A stretch of DNA of 64,000 nucleotides, taken from the NCBI GenBank assembly GCA_900316055.1, contig ONBK01000001.1:310001-374000 (forward strand), written 5' to 3'. The DNA is from an uncultured Bacteroidales bacterium. GTDB taxonomy: Bacteria > Bacteroidota > Bacteroidia > Bacteroidales > P3. Positions 33,046 through 41,296 of this stretch are shown one piece after another; within the stretch, counting starts at the first letter, position 1; the number at the start of each line of letters is the position of its first letter. The translations under genes and the position numbers were made by a program. The notes under the pieces were generated by a model that made no database searches, was not told where the DNA came from, and worked only from the letters and a program-made list of their open reading frames with translations.

Positions 33046-33198
33046 CGAAAATATTTCTATGCGGCAAAATATTTTTTACTATATAGCAACATGTATCTAA
33101 ATGAGTTCGGCTCTTTTGGTGGGGTAGTTATGGGCGAACTGCTGGGCTTCGTTAAGCTAATCTTTGGGGCAGAGGCGCATACTGGAGGCCCTGTTGTC

Positions 33199-33477
33199 TT
33201 ACGATAAGAACATCACGGCGGCGGCGATGGCGACCTGCAGGATGATTATCAGCGGTATGCCGTATTTGAACTTCTTGTGCAACGTCTTGTGGCGCCAGAC
33301 CTTCATCCCCAGCCATGCGCCGATGCTGCCGCCCAGCGCGGCCAGCAGCAACAGCGCAGCTTCCCTGATGCGCCATTTGGAGCGTTTGGCATTCCACTTG
33401 TCGACGCCATACACGAAGAATGTCACAACATTGGCGACGATGAGATAGATGATGAGTATTTTGATCAGTTCCGGCAT
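33199..33477 (-). CDS. DUF1294 family small membrane protein
   Basis: 92 residues with three membrane helices. VVTFFVYGVDKWNAKRSKWRIREAALLLLAALGGSIGAWLGMKVWRHKT contains the conserved features of DUF1294 (D-K-A-R-WRI-E, GG-GA--GM, RHKT). Function of the family is unknown. Starts 2 bp after the YdeI-like gene on the same strand, so they form an operon. Confidence 0.85.
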   Translation of the reverse strand: MPELIKILIIYLIVANVVTFFVYGVDKWNAKRSKWRIREAALLLLAALGGSIGAWLGMKVWRHKTLHKKFKYGIPLIIILQVAIAAAVMFLS

Positions 33478-33479
33478 AT

Positions 33480-33818
33480 CTATTTATTCAAATAGGCCTT
33501 CCTTCCAGCATCCGTCATAAGGCCTCGGTTCTCTAAATCATGGCAGCGGAGGATGTTGAGTTCTGTCCAGTGGCTGTTTTTACGTCGCGGCGAGATGCGC
33601 TGCGCAAGTCGGCCGTCTTCCATCTTCTTTACAGTGGAGTCTATCCACCCGAAACAGAGAGCCTCCTCGACGACATCCGGATAGGGCAAGGCGTCGGGCA
33701 ATGGCTGCTTGCTCCGATACGAGGCCACCCAGCATTCGCGCTCCGACTGGTGGTGCTCCTCCAGCCAGCGGCGCAACGCCTTGCGGCCCTTGAATGTCAT
33801 AAGGTTCTGTATCTCCAT
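33480..33818 (-). CDS. YdeI/OmpD-associated family protein
   Basis: 112 residues. ALRRWLEEHHQSERECWVASYR, PYPDVVEEALCFGWIDSTVKKMEDGRLAQRISPRRKNSHWTELN is the typical YdeI/OmpD-associated signature (EALCFGWIDS, R-SPRR--S-W). Family members are linked to resistance to cationic antimicrobial peptides in enteric bacteria; here that role is only inferred. Shorter than some family members because the second half is absent. Own promoter box at 33839-33846. Confidence 0.85.
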   Translation of the reverse strand: MEIQNLMTFKGRKALRRWLEEHHQSERECWVASYRSKQPLPDALPYPDVVEEALCFGWIDSTVKKMEDGRLAQRISPRRKNSHWTELNILRCHDLENRGLMTDAGRKAYLNK

Positions 33819-33838
33819 TATACCATAAATACTGGCTG

Positions 33839-33846
33839 CAAAGATA
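33839..33846 (-). promoter_or_regulatory. -7 promoter box (TATCTTTG) for the YdeI-like gene
   Basis: Minus strand TATCTTTGCAGCCAG, 20 nt before the start codon at 33818. Confidence 0.6.
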
Positions 33847-33898
33847 CACCATTTATTCCAAATACAAAAAAATATTTTCTTGTATCCAAGAAAAGTTG

Positions 33899-33906
33899 TA
33901 TCTTTG
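33899..33906 (+). promoter_or_regulatory. -7 promoter box (TATCTTTG) for carbonic anhydrase
   Basis: TATCTTTGCAACG, 25 nt before the chosen ATG at 33932. It shows that the more upstream ATG at 33896 cannot be the start. Confidence 0.65.
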
Positions 33907-33931
33907 CAACGTCATTAGATTGGAATTGATT

Positions 33932-34483
33932 ATGATTGACCAGATACTGGAATACAACCGCCGCTTCGTGGCGGAGAAAGAGTATGAGAAATATGTCACG
34001 GACAAGTACCCGGACAAAAAGCTGGCGGTGCTGTCGTGCATGGACACGAGGCTCACGGAGCTGCTGCCGGCGGCATTAGGGCTCCGCAACGGCGACGCCA
34101 AGATTATCAAGAATGCCGGCGGACTCATCATCACACCCTTCGACTCCGCGATGCGCAGCCTTATTGTGGCGGTGTACGAGTTGGGGGTTGACAGCATCAT
34201 GGTGGTGGCGCACTCGCATTGCGGCGCCTGCCACATGAGCTACGACCACTTCCACGACGAGATGCTGGCCCGCGGTGTCACCGACCAGACACTCGACACC
34301 ATCCGCAAATGCGGTGTCGACCTCAACCACTGGCTTGAGGGCTTCCGCGACACCGAGGAATCGGTCCGCAAGACCGTGGAGACCATCCGCACTCACCCCT
34401 TGATGCCAAAGGATGTCACCGTCCGCGGCTTCATCATCGACAGCGAGACGGGCGCGCTGAATGAGGTGAACGAAGAAAAATGA
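33932..34483 (+). CDS. Beta-class carbonic anhydrase
   Basis: 183 residues from the ATG at 33932. Zinc and catalytic residues are visible: SCMDTR (C36, D38, R40) and HSHCGAC (H94, C97). KNAGGLIITPFDSAMRSL and the overall size fit the short, plant-unlike beta-class (YtiB-type) enzymes. Catalyses CO2 hydration to bicarbonate in the cytoplasm, supplying carboxylases. Transcribed divergently from the YdeI-like/DUF1294 operon. Confidence 0.93.
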   Translation: MIDQILEYNRRFVAEKEYEKYVTDKYPDKKLAVLSCMDTRLTELLPAALGLRNGDAKIIKNAGGLIITPFDSAMRSLIVAVYELGVDSIMVVAHSHCGACHMSYDHFHDEMLARGVTDQTLDTIRKCGVDLNHWLEGFRDTEESVRKTVETIRTHPLMPKDVTVRGFIIDSETGALNEVNEEK

Positions 34484-34571
34484 AAAGTGGAAACCACCTA
34501 TTACGAATACTGATGCATTAGGCGTGGGAATTTTAGAGAGAAAAAAATATTTTTCTTTGGGAGTTTTTACG

Positions 34572-34579
34572 TATTTTTG
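34572..34579 (+). promoter_or_regulatory. -7 promoter box (TATTTTTG) for the DUF2147 gene
   Basis: TATTTTTGCATC, 27 nt before the ATG at 34607, supporting that start. Confidence 0.6.
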
Positions 34580-34606
34580 CATCATCAAACTAAAAAAAAC
34601 ACAAGA

Positions 34607-35068
34607 ATGAAAAAGTTTTTGACAACACTGGCAATCACCATGTTTGCTTTCACCGGCATCATGGCTCAGAATGCATTGAACAATGCAGGTGACAACATCA
34701 TCGGAATCTATCAGAGCTCTCAGAGTGGCGATAACTTCAAAGCGAAGATTGTCAAACTTGAGGATGGCACCTACCAGGGTCAGGTTATCTGGATGGAAAA
34801 AACCACGGATGCCAATGGTAACAAGCGTCTCGATGCCAAGAATCCCGACAAGGAGTTGCGTAATGTGCCCTGTGACCAAATAGTACTCTTCAGTGGCCTG
34901 AAATACAACGAGAAGAAACAACGTTGGGACGGCACCAAGATTTATGACCCCCAGCGTGGTGTGCGCGCCAAGATGACAGCAGAGTTCGCTGAAGACGGTT
35001 CCCTGAAAATCAAAGGCTCGGTGCTGGGCATCAGTGAGACGGTGAACTGGGAGAAAGTGAAGGAATAA
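34607..35068 (+). CDS. DUF2147 family exported protein
   Basis: 153 residues. Signal peptide [20 protein letters not shown], then [35 protein letters not shown] and [29 protein letters not shown], typical of DUF2147, a lipocalin-like small periplasmic family of unknown ligand. Start at 34607 fits the signal peptide and the promoter box. Followed 33 bp later by the peptide ABC transporter ATPase gene. Confidence 0.88.
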   Translation: MKKFLTTLAITMFAFTGIMAQNALNNAGDNIIGIYQSSQSGDNFKAKIVKLEDGTYQGQVIWMEKTTDANGNKRLDAKNPDKELRNVPCDQIVLFSGLKYNEKKQRWDGTKIYDPQRGVRAKMTAEFAEDGSLKIKGSVLGISETVNWEKVKE

Positions 35069-35101
35069 CCAAAAAGAGAAGAGGCCGGCGTTATCCTTGA
35101 C

Positions 35102-36853
35102 GTGGAACACAGGAACAACATACTCAAGATAGAGAACCTGTCGGTATCTTTCGACGGACGGACAGTAGTAGAAGGCCTGAACCTCAGCCTCGAGCGAGGG
35201 AAGACCCTTGGTATCGTGGGTGAAAGCGGCAGCGGCAAGAGCGTCAGCTCATTGGCGCTGATGGGATTGCTCCCAAAAAACGCCTCCGTCAGCGGACATG
35301 CTTGGATGGACGGCACCGACCTGCTCACCCTCGACGAAGAGGGTTTCCGAGCCATCCGCGGCAATCGTATCTCGATGATTTTCCAAGAGCCCATGACCTC
35401 ACTCAACCCCGTGCAGAAATGCGGGGCACAGGTTCTCGAAATGCTGAAAGCCCATCAGAATACTCCGAATAATCAGAGTACTCCGATGACTCCCAAAGAA
35501 CGCGTTATCGCGCTCTTTAAAGAGGTGCTCCTCCCCCGCCCTGAGAAGATTTTCGACAGCTACCCCCATGAAATCAGCGGCGGTCAGAAGCAGCGTGTGA
35601 TGATTGCGATGGCTCTCATCAACCACCCCGACATCCTCATCGCCGACGAACCCACCACAGCCCTCGATGTCACCGTACAGAAGACCATCCTCGACCTCCT
35701 CCGCTCACTCCAGCAGAAACACGGCATCAGCATCATCTTCATCACCCACGACCTCGGTGTCATCAGCCAGATTGCCGACGATATCTTAGTGATGTACCGT
35801 GGACACATGGTAGAACAAGGTCCTGCCGCAGAGATCCTACAACATCCGAAAGAGCCCTATACACAAGGCCTGCTGGCTTGCCGCCCTCCCCTCGACAGCC
35901 GACCCGAAAGACTACCAACGGTGGAAGACTATCTTTCGAATGAAGAAGTAAAAATGAAGAATGAAGAATTGGCAGACACAACAAATAATTCAACATTCGA
36001 CATTAAACATTCAACATTAGTCACCGTCAAGGACTTGACGGTGGAATATACTCTGAAGAAGAGCCTCTTCGGAAAGCCTCTGCAGACCCTCAAAGGTGTC
36101 GACGGCATCTCGTTTGACATCATGGAAGGAGAGACCCTTGGCCTCGTGGGAGAGAGCGGATGCGGCAAGAGCACCCTCGGGCGCGCCCTGCTGCGTCTCA
36201 TCGACCATAGCGACGGGAGCATCCTCTATCGCGGGCGCCCCCTCGACACCCTCAACGCCAAGGAGATGCGTTCCCTACGTCCCAAACTGCAGATTATCTT
36301 CCAAGACCCCTACTCTTCCCTTAATCCAAGAATCACCATCGGCGACGCGATAAGTGAACCCTTGATGGTTCACAAAGGTGAAAAGTTAAAGGAGAAAGGT
36401 GAAAGCCATGATATCCACAACACTATTTCACCTCTCACCTCTCACCTCTCACCCAAAGAGCGTGTCTGCGCTCTCATGCAGCAAGTGGGCCTCAATCCCG
36501 ACTGGTACAACCGCTACCCTCACGAACTCAGCGGCGGTCAACGCCAACGCGTCTGCATCGCCCGTGCCCTCATCCTACAACCCGAGTTGGTGGTTTGCGA
36601 CGAGAGCGTCTCTGCCCTTGATGTCAGTGTGCAGGCACAGGTGCTCAATCTCCTCAACGACCTCAAGCGCCAGTACCATTACACCTACCTCTTCATCTCC
36701 CACGACCTCAGTGTAGTAAAATTCCTCTCCGACCGCATCATGGTGATGCAGCAAGGCCGCATCGTGGAGCAAGGCACCCCGGACGACCTCTTCGCCCATC
36801 CGAAGACCGACTACACACGCACCCTCATCGAGGCCATCCCTCGCATCAAGTAA
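35102..36853 (+). CDS. Fused double-ATPase oligopeptide/dipeptide ABC transporter protein
   Basis: 583 residues with GTG start (no ATG is available upstream of the first domain). Two ABC domains of the DppD/DppF (GsiA/YejF) type: domain 1 with Walker A GESGSGKS, signature ISGGQKQR and [12 protein letters not shown]; domain 2 with [16 protein letters not shown] and [11 protein letters not shown]. It energises uptake of peptides or similar ligands; membrane and binding subunits are not in the window. Short arrays lie in the interdomain linker ([20 protein letters not shown]) and inside domain 2 before the [13 protein letters not shown] region ([12 protein letters not shown] and [10 protein letters not shown]). 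Confidence 0.9.
   Translation: MEHRNNILKIENLSVSFDGRTVVEGLNLSLERGKTLGIVGESGSGKSVSSLALMGLLPKNASVSGHAWMDGTDLLTLDEEGFRAIRGNRISMIFQEPMTSLNPVQKCGAQVLEMLKAHQNTPNNQSTPMTPKERVIALFKEVLLPRPEKIFDSYPHEISGGQKQRVMIAMALINHPDILIADEPTTALDVTVQKTILDLLRSLQQKHGISIIFITHDLGVISQIADDILVMYRGHMVEQGPAAEILQHPKEPYTQGLLACRPPLDSRPERLPTVEDYLSNEEVKMKNEELADTTNNSTFDIKHSTLVTVKDLTVEYTLKKSLFGKPLQTLKGVDGISFDIMEGETLGLVGESGCGKSTLGRALLRLIDHSDGSILYRGRPLDTLNAKEMRSLRPKLQIIFQDPYSSLNPRITIGDAISEPLMVHKGEKLKEKGESHDIHNTISPLTSHLSPKERVCALMQQVGLNPDWYNRYPHELSGGQRQRVCIARALILQPELVVCDESVSALDVSVQAQVLNLLNDLKRQYHYTYLFISHDLSVVKFLSDRIMVMQQGRIVEQGTPDDLFAHPKTDYTRTLIEAIPRIK
35952..36019 (+). repeat. ATTCAACATT/AATGAAGAAT array in the ABC linker
   Basis: AAAATGAAGAATGAAGAATT followed by ATTCAACATTCGACATTAAACATTCAACATT-like units; open in the ABC reading frame. 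Confidence 0.65.
36375..36454 (+). repeat. Inverted GGTGAAA / TTTCACC arms inside ABC domain 2
   Basis: AAAGGTGAAAAGTTAAAGGA-type left arm and TTTCACCTCTCACCTCTCAC-type right arm flank a short spacer. Reads through in frame as [11 protein letters not shown]...[10 protein letters not shown]. Confidence 0.8.
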
Positions 36854-36866
36854 TCAAAGGAAAAAA

Positions 36867-37406
36867 TCAATAAGTGGGAATCCAACGTTCGAGCACTTCC
36901 TGTGTCTCGGGAGTGTGCTGGATAATCAGTACCATGCGTTCGCTGTACTGGTGCTCATACTCCGAGAATCCACCGTCGGGAAGCATCTTCAGCCGCCCCT
37001 TGTCGACGCCGAAATCTTTTATCAACGCATCATATACCGCCTGACTTCGGCGCGTGCAGAGCTTGCGGTTGTGCCGCTGCGACTCTTTGGCGTCATCGGC
37101 AGAAGCGATAATATAGAATTCCACTCCCCCTTCTGCCAACTCCATCTGCGACACCATCAGATTCAACTGACGCAGCGCCTTATTGTCCAGTTCATCGTCG
37201 TCGACAGCGAAACGCACCACCGACACAGGCAAATGCAAGCTCTCGTTAGTTGCCAGCATATCGTCAATCAACCCATTAGGAATCCGTGAGGTCGTCACTG
37301 TATCTTCCCCAACGACCTCCTGCGCCTTTACCTCCCCAGCCTCAAATCCTATAAGACTTATGAAAGCAATCAACGCTGTTTTCAATAATCTGTCACCCAT
37401 AACCAT
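36867..37406 (-). CDS. OmpA-like domain exported protein
   Basis: 179 residues (a second start at the third codon is possible). N-terminal signal segment LLKTALIAFISLIGFEAGEVKAQ, a short spacer, then an OmpA-like domain: VSVVRFAVDDDELDNKALRQLNLM, FYIIASADDAKESQRHNRKLCTRRSQAVYDALI and KGRLKMLPDGG. The canonical peptidoglycan-binding Asp/Arg positions are partly recognisable (S-RA--V). Likely a periplasmic protein anchored to the wall; partner unknown. Convergent with the ABC gene. Confidence 0.7.
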   Translation of the reverse strand: MVMGDRLLKTALIAFISLIGFEAGEVKAQEVVGEDTVTTSRIPNGLIDDMLATNESLHLPVSVVRFAVDDDELDNKALRQLNLMVSQMELAEGGVEFYIIASADDAKESQRHNRKLCTRRSQAVYDALIKDFGVDKGRLKMLPDGGFSEYEHQYSERMVLIIQHTPETQEVLERWIPTY

Positions 37407-37414
37407 TAATTAAC

Positions 37415-37452
37415 CCTTTAAAAAGAACCGCCCCTGATGAAAAGAGCGGTTC
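37415..37452 (-). terminator. Intrinsic terminator after the DksA-like gene
   Basis: Minus-strand stem GAACCGC / GCGGTTC (37425-37431, 37446-37452) followed by TTTTT at 37424-37420. Confidence 0.75.
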
Positions 37453-37496
37453 CAACATTGTCAAAGTGGTGTTTTATATGTTGGGATTATGAAAAA

Positions 37497-37898
37497 TCAC
37501 TTTCTTTTTTTACTTGCCTCTTTGGCTTCCACGGTCATGGTGGCGTGGGGCACAATCATCAGGCGCTCCTTCGGGATGAGTTTACCGGTGGCCTGGCAAA
37601 TGCCGTAGGTGCCGTTCTCAATGCGGATGAGGGCGGCGCGGAGGTCACGAATGAACTTCTGCTGACGAGCGGCCAACTTCTGGTTCTCCTCTTTCAGCAA
37701 CACGTTGCTTCCCTCCTCGAGAGTTTTAAAGGTGGGGGCGGTATCCGTCACGTCGTTCTCGCTGCCGGCCACAGCCTGCTGCAGCATCTCGAGATCCTTT
37801 TCAGCTTTGGCTATCTTCGAAAGAATCAACTCCTTGAATTCCTGTAATTCCTCGGGGGAATAGCGATTCTTCTCTTGGGGTTTCTCTTTAGCTTTCAT
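37497..37898 (-). CDS. DksA/TraR-type zinc-finger-fold protein
   Basis: 133 residues. A long coiled-coil (YSPEELQEFKELILSKIAKAEKDLEML) ends near acidic residues, followed by RIENGTYGICQATGKLIPKERLMIVPHAT, the DksA C-terminal fold. Only one of the four usual zinc Cys remains, which is common in Bacteroidetes members, so zinc is probably not bound. Family members bind the RNA polymerase secondary channel and affect stringent-response transcription; whether this one does is not shown. Own promoter and terminator. Confidence 0.88.
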   Translation of the reverse strand: MKAKEKPQEKNRYSPEELQEFKELILSKIAKAEKDLEMLQQAVAGSENDVTDTAPTFKTLEEGSNVLLKEENQKLAARQQKFIRDLRAALIRIENGTYGICQATGKLIPKERLMIVPHATMTVEAKEASKKRK

Positions 37899-37920
37899 GA
37901 TGTCATTGTATTTCTGAGTG

Positions 37921-37928
37921 CAAAAATA
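37921..37928 (-). promoter_or_regulatory. -7 promoter box (TATTTTTG) for the DksA-like gene
   Basis: Minus strand TATTTTTGCACTC, 22 nt before the start codon. Confidence 0.6.
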
Positions 37929-37960
37929 GGCATTTTCCGCAAACTAACAGGAAAAACATT

Positions 37961-38500
37961 TCAACACTCGGTGTTAATATTATCAAGATATAAATCAATC
38001 AATCCTTTAGGTGCTGTGATATAGAGTGTTTTTTGCTCGCGATCCACTTTGTCAATCACCTCGTCGATAACCGGAATCAGTATCTCCACTTCGTTTTTCA
38101 TCACCTGAAAGAGCGGCTGTGCGGGGTAGTCAATCACCTGTGCCAACGTGCCAATATCACCCTTCTCACTGTCAATCACTCTGAAACCCGCCACTTCGTG
38201 GAAATAGAATTTGTTGCCCTCCAATTTCGGCAGCAAGTCGAGGGGGAGGTAGAGCGAGTGGCCGCAGAGCGATGTCGTCTGCTCAGCAGTAATCTCTTCG
38301 AAGGTCACGATGGCCTTGTTGCCGTTCAGTTGGTCGATATGGAAAAAATAAGGCACCAATTTCCCCTTCACCTCCACAAAGGCAGAGTCGAGTTCGGCAT
38401 AATCCTCCGGCTCATCCACATCGAGGAACAGTATCACCTGTCCCTTCACGCCCCAAGGCTTGGTCACCTTACCCAGATAATAGCAATCCTTTATTTCCAT
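37961..38500 (-). CDS. rimM: 16S rRNA processing protein RimM
   Basis: 179 residues from the ATG at 38500 (MEIKDCYYLGKVTKPWGVKG), the conserved start of RimM; an upstream in-frame ATG at 38542 falls in the terminator-like spacer. N-terminal domain with the LGKVTKPWGVKGQVILF motif and C-terminal PRC-barrel (FRVIDSEKGDIGTLAQVIDYPAQPLFQV). Helps 30S head maturation and binds S19. Downstream of rpsP, the usual pairing. Confidence 0.94.
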   Translation of the reverse strand: MEIKDCYYLGKVTKPWGVKGQVILFLDVDEPEDYAELDSAFVEVKGKLVPYFFHIDQLNGNKAIVTFEEITAEQTTSLCGHSLYLPLDLLPKLEGNKFYFHEVAGFRVIDSEKGDIGTLAQVIDYPAQPLFQVMKNEVEILIPVIDEVIDKVDREQKTLYITAPKGLIDLYLDNINTEC

Positions 38501-38540
38501 ATCTGTGTAACGAGAACAATTCATTATTATTGTCCCAAAC

Positions 38541-38585
38541 ATAATAAAAAGAATTAAGAACCATGCGCTGCATGGTTCTTAATTC
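38541..38585 (-). terminator. Strong hairpin between rpsP and rimM
   Basis: Perfect 16-bp stem GAATTAAGAACCATGC / GCATGGTTCTTAATTC (38551-38566, 38570-38585), 3-nt loop, followed on the minus strand by TTTTTATTAT. It would end or attenuate rpsP transcripts before rimM. Confidence 0.85.
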
Positions 38586-38607
38586 AGAAATCTCAATTCC
38601 TAATTGA

Positions 38608-39174
38608 TTAAGCCTCGGCGGGAGCCTCGGTTTCAGCGGGAGCTTCACCTTCGGTGTTCTCGGCGGCAGCAGCAGCTTCGGCCTCAGCCTTAGCGGCAGC
38701 TTCAGCCTCGGCGGCAGCCTGACGCTTGGCGGCGACGGCGGCAGCCTTAGCCTCGTTAGCCTTCTTCTCGGCCTCGAGACGAGCCTTCTTGGTGTTGCGG
38801 ACGTTGTTCTCAACGTCGCTCTTCTTGCTGTTTATCTTAGCCTCTTTGGCCTGCAGCCACTCGTTGAAACGCACATCGGCGGTCTCTTGGCTGATAGCAC
38901 CCTTCTCAACACCAATCTGAAGGTGACGACGGAGCAGGACGCCCTTATAGCTGAGGATGCGACGCACGGTGTCGCTGGGCTGGGCACCATTCTTCACCCA
39001 TTCGACGGCGCGGTCGAAGTTGAGGTCGATGGTGGCAGGGTTGGTCAACGGATTGTAGGTGCCAAGCTTCTCGATAAATCTTCCATCTCGAGGTGCACGA
39101 CCATCCGCAACAACGATGTGGTAGAAAGGCTGATTCTTTTTACCATGACGCTGAAGTCTAATTCTTGCTGGCAT
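38608..39174 (-). CDS. rpsP: 30S ribosomal protein S16 with long Ala/Glu-rich tail
   Basis: 188 residues. Residues 1 to about 80 are S16 ([52 protein letters not shown]). The rest is an extension with Lys/Ala helices and an Ala/Glu-rich end ([20 protein letters not shown]), a form known in Bacteroidetes, where S16 is longer than in E. coli. S16 binds 16S rRNA early in 30S assembly. Transcribed from the box at 39228-39235. Confidence 0.95.
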   Translation of the reverse strand: MPARIRLQRHGKKNQPFYHIVVADGRAPRDGRFIEKLGTYNPLTNPATIDLNFDRAVEWVKNGAQPSDTVRRILSYKGVLLRRHLQIGVEKGAISQETADVRFNEWLQAKEAKINSKKSDVENNVRNTKKARLEAEKKANEAKAAAVAAKRQAAAEAEAAAKAEAEAAAAAENTEGEAPAETEAPAEA

Positions 39175-39227
39175 AATTGTTTGGTTTTTAAATAATTAAT
39201 ACTTTTTGTTGTTAAAATAACAGACTG

Positions 39228-39235
39228 CAAAGATA
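39228..39235 (-). promoter_or_regulatory. -7 promoter box (TATCTTTG) for rpsP
   Basis: Minus strand TATCTTTGCAGTC, 53 nt before the rpsP start. Confidence 0.65.
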
Positions 39236-39322
39236 CAACTTTTTTTCAAATTAAAAATTAAAAATTAATAATTTACACTAAAAAACGGCACCATACCTTC
39301 CACCTATCATCACCCTGTCATC

Positions 39323-39399
39323 ACCGTACCAACTCCTACCGTGGTAGGAGTTGGTACGGTGTTAGGACGGTGTTAGGACGGTGTTGGTACGGTGTTGGT
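39323..39399. repeat. 36-bp hairpin plus four 11-bp tandem repeats
   Basis: ACCGTACCAACTCCTACC (39323-39340) and GGTAGGAGTTGGTACGGT (39343-39360) are perfect arms with a 2-nt gap. From 39356 four 11-bp units follow: ACGGTGTTAGG twice, ACGGTGTTGGT twice. The remainder of the 39175-39580 gap is AT-rich with short AAATTAAAA and TTAATTGTTAATTATT runs and no gene. Confidence 0.9.
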
Positions 39400-39580
39400 G
39401 CTGATTATGTGTAAGTTACGTCGGTACAAAAATAGTATAATATTGATTACTAGGTTATTATATGTATTATTTAACAGATTTTAATGATTTTTGAGGGGCT
39501 GGGGCAATAAAAAAAAGAGTAGCTCGTTAGAGGAAAAATGCGCGTAACTTAATATTAATTGTTAATTATTAAATACCAAT

Positions 39581-40972
39581 ATGAGCCTTATCAAATCCAT
39601 TTCGGGCATCCGCGGCACTATCGGCGGGCCCGCCGGCGAGGGCCTCACACCCCTCGATGTAGTTAAATTCACCTCGGCTTTCGCCACCTTTCTGAAGAAT
39701 GCCAATCCCGGCCGCCGTCTGCGGCTGGCCGTGGGTCGCGACGCACGCCTGAGCGGCGCCATGGTAGACCGCTTGGTGGTGGGCACGCTGCAGGGCATGG
39801 GTGTCGACGTGCTGGAGACAGGTCTCAGCACCACTCCTACCACCGAGATGACCGTTATCGACGGCCACTGCGACGGCGGCATTATCATCACCGCTAGCCA
39901 CAACCCAAAACACTGGAACGCCCTCAAACTGCTTAACAACAAGGGCGAATTTATCTCCGACGCCGAAGGGAAAGAAGTGCTGCGCTTAGCCGAGAGCGGC
40001 AAGGTGAACTACGCCGAGGTCGACGACCTGGGCCAGGTGACCGTCGAGGAGGATTGGATCGACCGCCATATCGAGCGGGTGCTGGGACTGGAACTGGTGG
40101 ATGTAGATACTATCAAGAAGGCCAACTTCAAGGTGGCTGTGGACGCCGTTAACTCCACCGGTGGCTTGGCCATCCCGCGTCTGCTGCGCCGCCTCGGCGT
40201 GCAAAACGTGGTGGAACTCAACTGCGAGCCCACGGGTCATTTCGCCCACAACCCCGAACCTATCCCGCAGAACCTGACACAAATCAGCGACTGCGTGAGA
40301 GATAACCACTGCGACCTGGGCATCGTCGTAGATCCCGATGTAGACCGTCTGGCCTTGGTGTGCGAGACCGGCGAGATGTTCGGCGAGGAATATACGCTGG
40401 TGAGCGTGGCCGACTATGTGCTGCAGCACACACCGGGCAATACGGTGAGCAACCTCTCTTCCAGCCGCGCCTTGCGCGACGTCACACGCCGCTATGCCGG
40501 CTGCGAATACAACGCCGCCGCCGTGGGTGAGGTAAATGTCACCACCTTGATGCGCTCCACTGGCGCCGTCATCGGCGGTGAGGGTAACGGAGGCGTTATC
40601 TACCCCGCCCTGCATTACGGACGCGATGCCCTCGTGGGCGTGGCCCTCTTCCTCACCTTACTGGCCAAGCGCGGCATGAAAGTAAGCGAGTTAAGAAAGA
40701 CCTATCCCGAGTATATCATCAGCAAGAACCGCAAGGACCTAACGCCCGATATGGAGGTCGATGCCCTGCTGGCGAAAGTCGCAGCCTTCTACAAGAGCGA
40801 TACCGCCGTGGAGAAGGTGACCACTATCGACGGCGTGAAGATTGACTTTGCCGACGGCTGGGTGCACCTGCGCAAGAGCAACACCGAGCCCATTATCCGC
40901 ATCTACAGCGAAGCCGCCACCGAGGCGAGGGCAAACGAGCTGGCCCAGCAGGTGATACAGCAGATTGGATAA
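39581..40972 (+). CDS. glmM: Phosphoglucosamine mutase
   Basis: 463 residues. ISGIRGTIGGPAGEGLTPLDVVKFT start, phosphoserine loop ITASHNPKHWNALK with Ser 106, metal loop VDPDVDRLALV, sugar-binding GEGNGGVIYP and phosphate-binding RKSNTEPIIRIYSEA. All four alpha-D-phosphohexomutase domains are present and the length is typical. Converts glucosamine-6-P to glucosamine-1-P for UDP-GlcNAc synthesis; a phosphomannomutase is the less likely alternative. Has a strong terminator after the stop. Confidence 0.9.
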   Translation: MSLIKSISGIRGTIGGPAGEGLTPLDVVKFTSAFATFLKNANPGRRLRLAVGRDARLSGAMVDRLVVGTLQGMGVDVLETGLSTTPTTEMTVIDGHCDGGIIITASHNPKHWNALKLLNNKGEFISDAEGKEVLRLAESGKVNYAEVDDLGQVTVEEDWIDRHIERVLGLELVDVDTIKKANFKVAVDAVNSTGGLAIPRLLRRLGVQNVVELNCEPTGHFAHNPEPIPQNLTQISDCVRDNHCDLGIVVDPDVDRLALVCETGEMFGEEYTLVSVADYVLQHTPGNTVSNLSSSRALRDVTRRYAGCEYNAAAVGEVNVTTLMRSTGAVIGGEGNGGVIYPALHYGRDALVGVALFLTLLAKRGMKVSELRKTYPEYIISKNRKDLTPDMEVDALLAKVAAFYKSDTAVEKVTTIDGVKIDFADGWVHLRKSNTEPIIRIYSEAATEARANELAQQVIQQIG

Positions 40973-40988
40973 CGGTTAATGGTTAAAG

Positions 40989-41025
40989 AAAGGCTGGCGC
41001 GGTCAATATCGCGCCAGCCTTTAAC
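40989..41025 (+). terminator. Intrinsic terminator after glmM
   Basis: Perfect 13-bp stem AAAGGCTGGCGCG / CGCGCCAGCCTTT (40989-41001, 41010-41022), loop of 8. On both strands the arm ends in T/A so it could work in either direction. Confidence 0.85.
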
Positions 41026-41087
41026 TATTACCTCTTTGGACTTTTATCTATTATCTATTCAATACGGTTATCTTCAGGGGCGGCAAG

Positions 41088-41261
41088 CTAAACTATAAGG
41101 TAGGCCCAGCATCCGAAGAGGCCGAAGAAAATGGCGATAAGAAAAAGAATTCGAATCACAGTGGGATCGACATTCAAATACTTAGCGATGCCACCACAGA
41201 CACCAGCAATCTTTCGATCGCTGGTGCTGCGGGTAAGACGACGATAGCTGTTGTTTTCCAT
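41088..41261 (-). CDS. Short PspC-domain membrane protein
   Basis: 57 codons, ATG at 41261 to TAG at 41088, too short for usual gene-length filters. MENNSYRRLTRSTSDRKIAG leads into VCGGIAKYLNVDPTVIRILF and a membrane helix (LIAIFFGLFGCWAYLIV), a textbook PspC domain. In other bacteria PspC is a membrane sensor of the phage-shock response; small stand-alone PspC proteins are frequent in Bacteroidetes with no known partner. Lies between glmM and dcp, followed upstream by TTTAAACGTTAAAC repeats. Confidence 0.9.
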   Translation of the reverse strand: MENNSYRRLTRSTSDRKIAGVCGGIAKYLNVDPTVIRILFLIAIFFGLFGCWAYLIV

Positions 41262-41296
41262 ATCTTTAAACGTTAAACTTTAAACGTTAACCGTTA
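41262..41296. repeat. TTTAAACGTTAAC-type short repeat
   Basis: CTTTAAACGTTAAAC, TTTAAACGTTAACCGTTA: two and a half copies between the PspC gene and dcp. The same words occur at 21072, 49488 and 51033. Confidence 0.7.

Noticed and set aside
37497-37898. Loss of zinc Cys as a sign of a pseudogene in the DksA-like protein
   Set aside because: The reduced-Cys form with GICxxTGKLIPKERL is common in Bacteroidetes members, and the frame is intact with its own promoter and terminator.
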